DNA of 7,167 nucleotides from STF1-107 sp964457935 (GTDB lineage: Bacteria; Bacillota; Clostridia; Christensenellales; UBA1242), in assembly GCA_964457935.1 (NCBI GenBank), contig CAYWFC010000040.1, forward strand, positions 1-7,167, in the 5' to 3' direction. A program made the position numbers and the translations under genes. The notes beneath the pieces were generated by a model that saw only the letters and a list, made by a program, of their open reading frames with translations, had not been told where the DNA came from and ran no database searches. This document shows, one piece after another, positions 1 to 5,342 of the stretch (positions are counted from its first letter, which is position 1; each line of letters opens with the position of its first letter).

Positions 1-68
1 AGCTCAGTTGGTAGAGCACATGACTTTTAATCATGGTGTCCCGAGTTCAAGTCTCGGATGGGTGACCA
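1..68 (+). tRNA. tRNA-Lys (anticodon TTT), 5' end cut off by the window edge
   Basis: The D arm, anticodon arm, T arm and 3' acceptor strand are visible. The anticodon stem CATGA/TCATG encloses the loop CTTTTAA, with anticodon TTT at 26-28, which reads the AAA and AAG lysine codons. The T arm is CCGAG-TTCAAGT-CTCGG (41-57). The 3' acceptor strand ends at 64, the discriminator is A65, and CCA is encoded at 66-68. About eight bases of the 5' acceptor strand lie left of the window. The next tRNA begins at base 69 with no spacer, so the two are processed from one transcript. Confidence 0.95.
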
Positions 69-153
69 GCGGATGTGGCGGAATTGGCAGACGCGCTAGA
101 CTTAGGATCTAGTGCCGAGAGGCGTGGGAGTTCAAGTCTCTTCATCCGCACCA
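69..153 (+). tRNA. tRNA-Leu (anticodon TAG)
   Basis: This is a complete class II tRNA with a long variable arm. The acceptor stem is GCGGATG (69-75) paired with CATCCGC, then discriminator A150 and encoded CCA at 151-153. The anticodon stem CTAGA/TCTAG holds the loop CTTAGGA, with anticodon TAG at 103-105, which reads CUA and other CUN leucine codons. The variable arm around 113-124 can fold as a GCC/GGC stem, as expected for leucine tRNA. The T stem contains two G-T pairs. It starts directly after the CCA of tRNA-Lys. The anticodon TAG is a normal leucine anticodon and not a stop-codon suppressor. Confidence 0.96.
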
Positions 154-192
154 ATACTATGGGGCGGTTACTGGTAGCCAAACATATCGTAG

Positions 193-267
193 TGGGGTAT
201 CGCCAAGCGGTAAGGCACTGGTCTCTGAATCCAGCATTCGGAAGTTCAAATCTTCCTACCCCAGCCA
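193..267 (+). tRNA. tRNA-Gln (anticodon CTG)
   Basis: The acceptor stem TGGGGTA (193-199) pairs with TACCCCA (257-263), followed by discriminator G264 and encoded CCA at 265-267. The opening U and discriminator G are typical of bacterial glutamine tRNAs. The anticodon loop CTCTGAA (223-229) carries CTG at 225-227 and reads CAG. The last pair of the anticodon stem is a T-T mismatch (222 with 230), which slightly weakens the stem but does not look disabling. The T arm is GGAAG-TTCAAAT-CTTCC. It lies 39 bases after tRNA-Leu and just before a terminator, so it is the last gene of the tRNA transcript. Confidence 0.94.
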
Positions 268-270
268 AAA

Positions 271-303
271 CCCTCGAGGACGATAAGTCCTTGGGGATTT
301 TTT
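271..303 (+). terminator. Rho-independent terminator of the tRNA transcript
   Basis: An inverted repeat (CCC...AGGAC at 271-281 against GTCCT...GGGG at 287-296, imperfect in the middle, with a short loop) is followed by a T-rich run at 298-303. It sits four bases after the CCA end of tRNA-Gln, where the terminator of a tRNA operon is expected. Confidence 0.85.
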
Positions 304-412
304 ATTTCTTCACTCTTCACTATCCACTATCCATTCTTCGCTCTTCATTATCCACTATTTAATATTCACTATTTAATATTTACTATTCACTATTCATTAT
401 TCACTTAATTAA
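304..412. repeat. Degenerate short tandem repeat, almost free of G on the + strand
   Basis: This stretch holds no gene. It is built from variants of a roughly 7-base unit (TATTCAC / CACTATC / TCTTCAC). An exact tandem copy of CACTATTTAATATT lies at 353-366 and 367-380. From 297 to 419 the + strand has a single G (at 340), so the strands are strongly asymmetric in composition. Similar repeats occur between genes in some Clostridia and other genomes. The origin and role of this one are unknown. It may be chromosomal spacer DNA next to a prophage end. Confidence 0.75.
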
Positions 413-430
413 CACATCTGTCATATTTAC

Positions 431-466
431 AAAAAAATATTAGCACATAGCGTGCTAATATTTTTG
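431..466 (-). terminator. Rho-independent terminator of the phage late operon, possibly bidirectional
   Basis: A perfect nine-pair stem (TATTAGCAC at 438-446 with GTGCTAATA at 452-460) closes a five-base loop. It is flanked by seven A on the left and five T on the right, so a U-run follows the hairpin on either strand. On the - strand it starts a few bases after the holin stop codon and ends in seven T, fitting the end of the late operon. On the + strand it could also stop transcripts running out of the tRNA locus. Confidence 0.88.
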
Positions 467-469
467 TTA

Positions 470-766
470 CTATTTATTAGTATCAGTGGTGTCGTCAGTG
501 ACGTCGCCAGCCGTCGCGTCTTGATCAGGCTGAGAGTCGCCATCTGCGTCCTTGTCAGTATCATTGGTATCGGATTTAGACTCGTCACAGTGTTTGACTT
601 TGGTCGGGTCATTGATGATGCCCACTACTACCAAAATCCCTAACACAGTGCTAGTGATTTCGTTGATATAAGCCACATCTAGTTTGATGTTAAATACATT
701 TTGCACGATTAGCAAAATAGCGCTGACAAGACTAATCCAGAAATTATAATTTTTTAATCTTTTCAT
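470..766 (-). CDS. Phage holin, phi LC3-like small two-helix type
   Basis: This 98-aa protein probably oligomerises in the cytoplasmic membrane at the end of infection and lets the endolysin reach the cell wall. Two hydrophobic segments are visible, at about residues 9-26 (FWISLVSAILLIVQNVF) and 37-52 (ITSTVLGILVVVGIIN). They are followed by an N-D-P-T stretch at 52-55, the position where phi LC3-type holins carry a DPT motif. The remaining tail (62-98) is very acidic, with 12 Asp among 37 residues, plus many Thr and Ser. The start ATG (764-766) has a TAAGGAG site five bases upstream, so it is well supported. It is the last gene of the leftward operon, directly before a terminator. No endolysin is adjacent, which is unusual. 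The family call rests on length, topology and motif. The acidic tail is longer than I expect for the family. Confidence 0.78.
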   Translation of the reverse strand: MKRLKNYNFWISLVSAILLIVQNVFNIKLDVAYINEITSTVLGILVVVGIINDPTKVKHCDESKSDTNDTDKDADGDSQPDQDATAGDVTDDTTDTNK

Positions 767-797
767 AATATCTCCTTACGAGCAATACGAAAGAAAA

Positions 798-920
798 CTA
801 TCCGTTAATCAGTTTGTCAAAAAAATGCGCATACAGTGCATCTTCGCCCTTGGCGGTAGCGAATACTCTCACCAGCCTAACGTTTTCGGATCGGATATCA
901 GATATTTTTTTCGTGAACAA
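798..920 (-). CDS. Small 40-codon ORF overlapping the end of the hub gene, function unknown
   Basis: I do not recognise this product. The frame opens at a TTG (918-920) with an AAGGTGGAG-like ribosome binding site at 928-936, seven bases upstream. It overlaps the last 23 bases of the 500-aa hub gene and stops at TAG (798-800), 31 bases before the holin. The predicted peptide is soluble, with basic residues in the first half and an aromatic end (ALYAHFFDKLING). It fills what would otherwise be the only gap of over 100 bases in a tightly packed operon. A GTG at codon 17 (870-872) is an alternative but poorer start. The frame is +1 relative to the hub gene, and the overlap contains a run of seven A, so it could also be a C-terminal extension of the hub reached by frameshifting or created by a homopolymer error. 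Confidence 0.5.
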   Translation of the reverse strand: MFTKKISDIRSENVRLVRVFATAKGEDALYAHFFDKLING

Positions 921-2400
921 TACTAATCTCCACCTTTTTGACTACGACAGGCTCGCTAGCCTCGACTTCTACTCTAAACGTTCTGCACTTTATCGCGGTA
1001 TTGAAGGCATTATAACCATCCTTCGTAGTATTATATGCCACAGAGCCGTTATCTGTCACTAGTCTCACAGTGACGCCCTTGTCAGCCAGCACTTCGACAC
1101 GACGTATGACTTTTTGCCCGATATTGTCGAGCGAAATGTCCGCCGTCGCATAAAAGCCATCCAGCCTAGTGTCTATGCACATACCGTCGTCAGTCAGTTC
1201 TCCTATTATGGCGGTGTATTTGGTATTAAAAGTAAATAACATCTTCTCTATGCAGTTGTGCTTTAGGGCAAACATACTGCCTATATCCACACCTCTGATG
1301 AGCTCAAAATCCCCTTTCTCTATGTCGTATATGAGTAGACAGTTGTTCTTGTACCCTTCTTCATTCTCCACATTTACGCACTTGCCGTCGCCAAAGTCGC
1401 ACCTAAAAGCCAGATAATACTTGTTCTGCATGGCCTCTGCCACCGCGTGCAAGTTGTTTTTGTCTAGCAGTATTTTGTCCACAGGGATGTTTACCCTCGA
1501 GACAGATATGCCGTTGTAGTAGTATAGTCCGTCTTTTTGCAAAAACATTAGACGGTCTCCCACCTCTACCACAGTGTCAGGTATGATCATACTGGTGCTC
1601 TTGTACACATGAGTGTACGTGATGTCTGACTTGCTGTAGACATTCAGTTTGGTGATGCCGTAGTCTCTGAATACATACACATTGCTCTTGAATGTCACCA
1701 CCTTGTTGCAATACCCTCTGTTGTCGCAGAAATTAATCGTCTTCGTTTTCTCTGTCTCACTGCCTATCTTGGTCAGGTCGAGAGTAGAAGTATACCACAC
1801 ATGCCTAGACTCGCCCGTCACAGTGCAAAATATCAGCCCATCGCATTCGCACGCACTGGTGATAGGCGGTACGCCAGACATAGTGTACACGTCCCCGTCC
1901 GCCTTGAGTAGCAACGGCGTGTCGCTCTCATCCGGGCTGGAGAAAAATATAGAATCTTCTCCGTCCACACGACAGTTTATGCCTACCGGCTTGGTGTTGA
2001 ATTCTAGCCCTATGTATCTCTCTATGTTGCCTATGCTAAATCCCATTAGTAACGGTATGGAATATATCCTCTTGTCATTGCCGTAAAAAAATAACCTCGC
2101 CAAGTGCTTTTCCGCTTCTGGATGAAAATATCTCGTGCTGTATAGCGCATCTATAGTCTCTAAGTTTAGAGCGTCCACTTTAGGCATATATACCGCACTG
2201 TTTATCTCGTTTTTGACTGGCAAAGTCATTCTTCTGAAGCCTTTCCCGCACTTCAGCGCACCACTTCTGGAGTCAAAATTGTATACCATGCAAGGGTTGA
2301 ATTTTGTCTCGACTAACATTTCGTCATCGAAGTTTGGGTCAGCAAAGTCCTCAATGACGACTTTTGTTCTATTTGGGTTGATTTTCTTTATTTTATTCAT
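898..2400 (-). CDS. Phage short-tail hub/nozzle protein (P22 gp10-like position), beta-rich
   Basis: This 500-aa protein probably forms the tail tube or nozzle attached below the adaptor ring and helps keep packaged DNA inside. The sequence is rich in short beta strands with turn motifs. Repeated strand-turn blocks such as VEVGDRLMFLQKDGLYYYNG (about 278-297) and LLIYDIEKGDFEL (about 355-367) suggest a propeller-like fold. There is no signal peptide or membrane segment. Its length is close to P22 gp10 (472 aa), and it follows the adaptor gene as gp10 follows gp4. The ATG (2398-2400) overlaps the adaptor stop by eight bases and has AGGAG five bases upstream, so the two are translationally coupled. 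It ends in TGA after a seven-A run. The call rests on gene order, length and composition. A different beta-rich tail protein remains possible. Confidence 0.62.
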   Translation of the reverse strand: MNKIKKINPNRTKVVIEDFADPNFDDEMLVETKFNPCMVYNFDSRSGALKCGKGFRRMTLPVKNEINSAVYMPKVDALNLETIDALYSTRYFHPEAEKHLARLFFYGNDKRIYSIPLLMGFSIGNIERYIGLEFNTKPVGINCRVDGEDSIFFSSPDESDTPLLLKADGDVYTMSGVPPITSACECDGLIFCTVTGESRHVWYTSTLDLTKIGSETEKTKTINFCDNRGYCNKVVTFKSNVYVFRDYGITKLNVYSKSDITYTHVYKSTSMIIPDTVVEVGDRLMFLQKDGLYYYNGISVSRVNIPVDKILLDKNNLHAVAEAMQNKYYLAFRCDFGDGKCVNVENEEGYKNNCLLIYDIEKGDFELIRGVDIGSMFALKHNCIEKMLFTFNTKYTAIIGELTDDGMCIDTRLDGFYATADISLDNIGQKVIRRVEVLADKGVTVRLVTDNGSVAYNTTKDGYNAFNTAIKCRTFRVEVEASEPVVVKKVEISIVHEKNI

Positions 2401-3025
2401 TCCAACTCCTGCACGCCATGCTCACACTCTTTTTCAGCGGTCGCGTATTCTCCAGTTTGCGCTTGTATATCTCCATGAAACGGTCGTATTCGTCGAATAA
2501 ACTCTGCTGTAGGCAATAATACGCGCATATGCCGTATACCACAGTGCTGACATCGAAAAAATACTCCGGTACCACATCAGTCACACTGCCAAACACTGGC
2601 TTGTACCTGTACACCACAGTGTATTCGCCAGCCAGTGCCACCGAGATGTGATTGTCAGCATTGGTGTATTCCACTCTTCTGTTAGCCGAGTCCTTTACCC
2701 GCAATACTTTCACTATGTTCGGTATGCCAGTCAGGTCTATGATGTTCTCGCCACATGAGTCTACAGTCTGCATGCGACATTCAGCAGTCAAGTCTAGATA
2801 TTCCACAGCCATTTCGCTCACCACCACTCTCAGCAAGTCCATCATTTTCCTGACGTGTGGGACGTTAGCCTGTATGACACTGTCATTCACCACTACCACC
2901 ACATCTTCGCCGTTCTCGTCCTGCTCTACCAGAGTTTTTGACACGTTGCGCACGTATCTGTGCTCTGTCATATCGTCTAGACCTAGTATTTGACACGCTT
3001 GGGTCAAAATATCTAAAGCTATCAT
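2393..3025 (-). CDS. Phage head-tail adaptor (connector), P22 gp4 / T7 gp11-like role
   Basis: This 210-aa protein most likely assembles as a ring under the portal after DNA packaging and provides the docking surface for the tail hub. The N-terminus (about 1-17, IALDILTQACQILGL) is the amphipathic helix typical of such adaptors. A helical segment at 54-82 is followed by a beta region (about 92-147), including an EYTVVYRYKP strand. Then come helices at about 158-190 (YGICAYYCLQQSLFDEYDRFMEIYKRKL) and a C-terminus close to RSW, which resembles the R-W ending I associate with gut podovirus adaptors. The ATG (3023-3025) follows an AAAGGAG site that overlaps the stop codon of the preceding gene. 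The next gene overlaps its end by eight bases. The role is inferred from architecture and gene order, not from a search. Confidence 0.7.
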   Translation of the reverse strand: MIALDILTQACQILGLDDMTEHRYVRNVSKTLVEQDENGEDVVVVVNDSVIQANVPHVRKMMDLLRVVVSEMAVEYLDLTAECRMQTVDSCGENIIDLTGIPNIVKVLRVKDSANRRVEYTNADNHISVALAGEYTVVYRYKPVFGSVTDVVPEYFFDVSTVVYGICAYYCLQQSLFDEYDRFMEIYKRKLENTRPLKKSVSMACRSWNE

Positions 3026-3036
3026 ATATATCTCCT

Positions 3037-3363
3037 TTATATCGTTCTCAAAATTTTCTCAATATTGTCCATAGTCACGTCTTGTGCGATTTTTTTGTTC
3101 AATCTCTCATTTATCTCGTTTTCTCTGTCGATTTGCTCCAATATCTCATCAATCCTAGATATTCTGCTATTTCTCACCAGTACGATAGTCCTAGCATCTA
3201 GGCTGTCGTAAGGGACAGTCAGACAATAACTATCCCCCACCTGCCTAGAGTTGTGTACTTCGTACTTACACTTGACGGTGTCGAAAACGACATAATATTT
3301 CGGGTCAAGGAGTGTCAATCTTTTAGCGATGTCATAGACATCACTCTTTATCCTGAGTTTCAA
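3037..3363 (-). CDS. Conserved-looking phage protein between capsid and adaptor genes, function unknown
   Basis: This 108-aa protein has a mixed alpha/beta first half, including KYYVVFDTVKCKYEVH (about 22-37) and SYCLTVPYDSLDARTIVLV (about 45-63). A charged helix rich in E, R, N and I follows (about 68-108) and may form a coiled coil. It has no signal peptide or membrane segment. I recall similar proteins at this place in Firmicutes podovirus-like phages but know of no proven function. A head-decoration, head-completion or portal-vertex accessory role is only a guess. The start is a TTG (3361-3363), five bases after the capsid stop. No clear Shine-Dalgarno site precedes it, and an in-frame TAG at 3376-3378 blocks any longer form with a usual start, so translation probably depends on coupling to the capsid gene. 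Its stop overlaps the ribosome binding site of the adaptor. Confidence 0.8.
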   Translation of the reverse strand: MKLRIKSDVYDIAKRLTLLDPKYYVVFDTVKCKYEVHNSRQVGDSYCLTVPYDSLDARTIVLVRNSRISRIDEILEQIDRENEINERLNKKIAQDVTMDNIEKILRTI

Positions 3364-3368
3364 AGCTA

Positions 3369-4559
3369 CTAATTGCTACTCTGCACAGCGATGTTGAGCG
3401 GATTAGCGACAGAGCCAGAGATTTTGTCTATCATGCCCTGACCGTTGCATCTGTCACAGATGAGGTCAGCGTATTTCACCAAAGTAGCAGTGTAGCACGC
3501 CTTGCCAGCGATTTGTTGCAATACTCTGCCATTCTCACCTTCCAGCCATTCCCAATCGCAAAGTTGGTGCAAAGTGAAGTTCTTGGTGTTCAGTAGGTAC
3601 ATAGCGTCATCAGCCACGAATCTGTCAGCGACTACAGGTATGCCACTGTAAGACAATGTCTTGAATCCGCCGTCGAGATTCATGATCTCTACGTTTGATC
3701 TGTAATAAGTCAAATACTGCTGATAAGCACGTTTCACCTTGTATCCGCATGAGATAAAGTCAATAGTGCTACCAGTCAATTCTTCGATATTGTCGATAGC
3801 GGTCTGTATCATAGAGTTAGAGATTTCTCTCTCGCTCGACGCAGTGTCCACGTATGGGTTTAGCCAGTCTTCGTTGGCTTTGGTCAGACCATAAATACTC
3901 TCGACATTGCTGTCAAATATAGCCTTTAATCCAGTCAATTCGTTGTTTCGAGAGCCTTGTACATATATCTTGTGGTCTTTGGTCAAAGTCTCACTCGCCT
4001 TGATAGTTTTGTTGGCATAATCCACAGCAGTGACGATAGCAGATTTCGCGAAAGTGTCATCATTATATGTGTCTATCATCATACCGACTACTATGCCTTT
4101 GACATTGTCTAGAGTATATACATTGCCACTCACAGACTTGATAGTAGCGATTAATCCTGTGCCGTCGCCATATAACATACGGCTGAGGTTAAACTTGCTA
4201 GCCTCGAGCAAGCCTTCCATTTCTGCATTGAGCAGATTTACGAATCCAGTAGCATTGTACTGACCAGCGCGGATGGCTTTGTCAGATATTTCTATCTTGC
4301 CATATAGATTTTTTAGAGTGGATTTTAGTTGTTTGTAGTTGTTCGCACTAGCAGTAGGCAAAGCACCAGTTTCAGTGCCAGCACCTATGCCACCATTGAT
4401 GCCCACAGGAGCGACCTTGATGATTTCTTTGCCGTAAACGTCGGCGCTAGATTGCTTGATTTTTGCGAACAATGGGTTTGTCTGAGTGTTTAATTGATTT
4501 ACAGCAGCAGACAGATATGCTTCTTTTAGAGCATTGTTAGCAGTTGTTAAGTCTACCAT
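3369..4559 (-). CDS. Phage major capsid (coat) protein, HK97-fold
   Basis: This 396-aa protein should form the icosahedral shell around the scaffold. The N-terminal arm (1-40) is helical. The stretch VYGKEIIKVAPVGINGG and following residues (42-68), ending in GTETGALP, then a strand and helix, STLKNLYGKIEISDKAIRA (80-98), match capsid proteins I recognise from Firmicutes prophages. A conserved N-L-S-R-M-L-Y-G-D-G-T-G stretch lies at 124-135. A beta-rich segment (about 136-200) looks like an inserted domain. The C-terminal part holds the expected A/P-domain elements, including GIPVVADRF (306-314) and CDWEWLEGE (334-342). The length is usual for an HK97-fold coat without a fused protease or delta domain, in keeping with a separate scaffold gene next to it. 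The ATG (4557-4559) has AAAGGAAG upstream and lies 15 bases after the scaffold stop. Confidence 0.92.
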   Translation of the reverse strand: MVDLTTANNALKEAYLSAAVNQLNTQTNPLFAKIKQSSADVYGKEIIKVAPVGINGGIGAGTETGALPTASANNYKQLKSTLKNLYGKIEISDKAIRAGQYNATGFVNLLNAEMEGLLEASKFNLSRMLYGDGTGLIATIKSVSGNVYTLDNVKGIVVGMMIDTYNDDTFAKSAIVTAVDYANKTIKASETLTKDHKIYVQGSRNNELTGLKAIFDSNVESIYGLTKANEDWLNPYVDTASSEREISNSMIQTAIDNIEELTGSTIDFISCGYKVKRAYQQYLTYYRSNVEIMNLDGGFKTLSYSGIPVVADRFVADDAMYLLNTKNFTLHQLCDWEWLEGENGRVLQQIAGKACYTATLVKYADLICDRCNGQGMIDKISGSVANPLNIAVQSSN

Positions 4560-4574
4560 AAATAATACTTCCTT

Positions 4575-5339
4575 TTAATGTTTTTTGATAATGTTTTGCG
4601 CGATGATGCCTGCCTCGTGCACAGAAGCAGGTTTTATCGCTGGGGTCAAACAGACTTTCGAATTTTTGCCCAGACTCACTTGCACAGGGGTGGCGTCGTT
4701 TAGGCTAGCGACATAGGACGTGATGATTTTGTTCCTGATATCGGGATTGGAGTAGACATATCTGTCCAGAAAATCCCTGTCACCGATCATATCACTTTCG
4801 GTCTTGATTTTCGACTTCAATATATCCACTAAATGCCCATATAGCTCACCTTTTGCCTCATCCCAGTCCTGCCCAGCCACTCTGGACGCCAATTCTTGCG
4901 AATAGTCCTGCGCGCCGTATCTGGACGCAAACTCATCCAGTTCGGTCTGCATAGAGCGAGCATTGGACGGTCCGTCAGGATTGTCGGCCATGTATTCGCT
5001 CAATTTTTGGCATTTCTTCGTGAATTCTGCTTCGAGGGCGTTGTATGCCTTGAGCAGTCCGTCCACAGACTTGAATTTGCCGAGTTTTTCGGAGCCAAAA
5101 GCGCGAGCCGTCTCATCATTGTCGCCTACTAAAGCCTTTTCGTCTTTTTCTTGCTCAAATACAGTCTTATTTTCTTCAAAACATTCAGCACTGTCATCTT
5201 TAGAAGGAATATCATCAATTTGGTCAACGACACCTCCGTCAAAGCTAATCATTTCTTGTCCGTATGCTTCCATTTCTTGCGACAAAACATTCTCCTTGTT
5301 GTCGTCTGCTCTCACAATAGGTTGTTCCGATTTTTGCAT
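4575..5339 (-). CDS. Phage capsid scaffold protein
   Basis: This 254-aa protein probably lines the inside of the procapsid and directs coat assembly, then is removed before or during packaging. The N-terminal third (about 1-80) is acidic and likely disordered. A conserved block follows at 86-109 (LGKFKSVDGLLKAYNALEAE and the next residues) that I associate with scaffold proteins beside this coat type. The middle (110-210) is largely helical, and the C-terminus is short and basic (IIKKH), as expected of coat-binding ends. Its place between portal and coat genes matches P22 (gp1-gp8-gp5). The ATG (5337-5339) lies three bases after the portal stop, with an AAAGGAG site inside the last portal codons. 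No protease motif was seen, so removal by exit or by another enzyme is left open. Confidence 0.83.
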   Translation of the reverse strand: MQKSEQPIVRADDNKENVLSQEMEAYGQEMISFDGGVVDQIDDIPSKDDSAECFEENKTVFEQEKDEKALVGDNDETARAFGSEKLGKFKSVDGLLKAYNALEAEFTKKCQKLSEYMADNPDGPSNARSMQTELDEFASRYGAQDYSQELASRVAGQDWDEAKGELYGHLVDILKSKIKTESDMIGDRDFLDRYVYSNPDIRNKIITSYVASLNDATPVQVSLGKNSKVCLTPAIKPASVHEAGIIAQNIIKKH

Positions 5340-5342
5340 GTG

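Noticed and set aside
154..192. A possible short hairpin (GGTTA-CTGG-TAGCC) in the spacer between tRNA-Leu and tRNA-Gln.
   Set aside because: The stem is only five pairs including a G-T pair and has no T run. It is a transcribed spacer with no feature I can support.
69..267. tRNA-Leu with anticodon TAG and tRNA-Gln with CTG as possible amber-suppressor tRNAs, suggesting stop-codon recoding.
   Set aside because: Reading UAG would need the anticodon CTA. TAG (reads CUA) and CTG (reads CAG) are ordinary. The coat, holin and small ORF end in TAG at sensible places, so the standard bacterial code fits.
47..362. Open frames on both strands across the tRNA genes (73 and 95 codons).
   Set aside because: They coincide with three well-formed tRNA genes and a terminator, and their sequences are translated tRNA arms. 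They are chance frames.
3435..3458. A CxxCxGxG motif (CDRCNGQG, residues 368-375) in the capsid protein, resembling half of a DnaJ-type zinc site.
   Set aside because: Only one copy is present, while zinc binding of this kind needs paired motifs. It falls in the normal C-terminal strand region of the coat protein and is probably chance.
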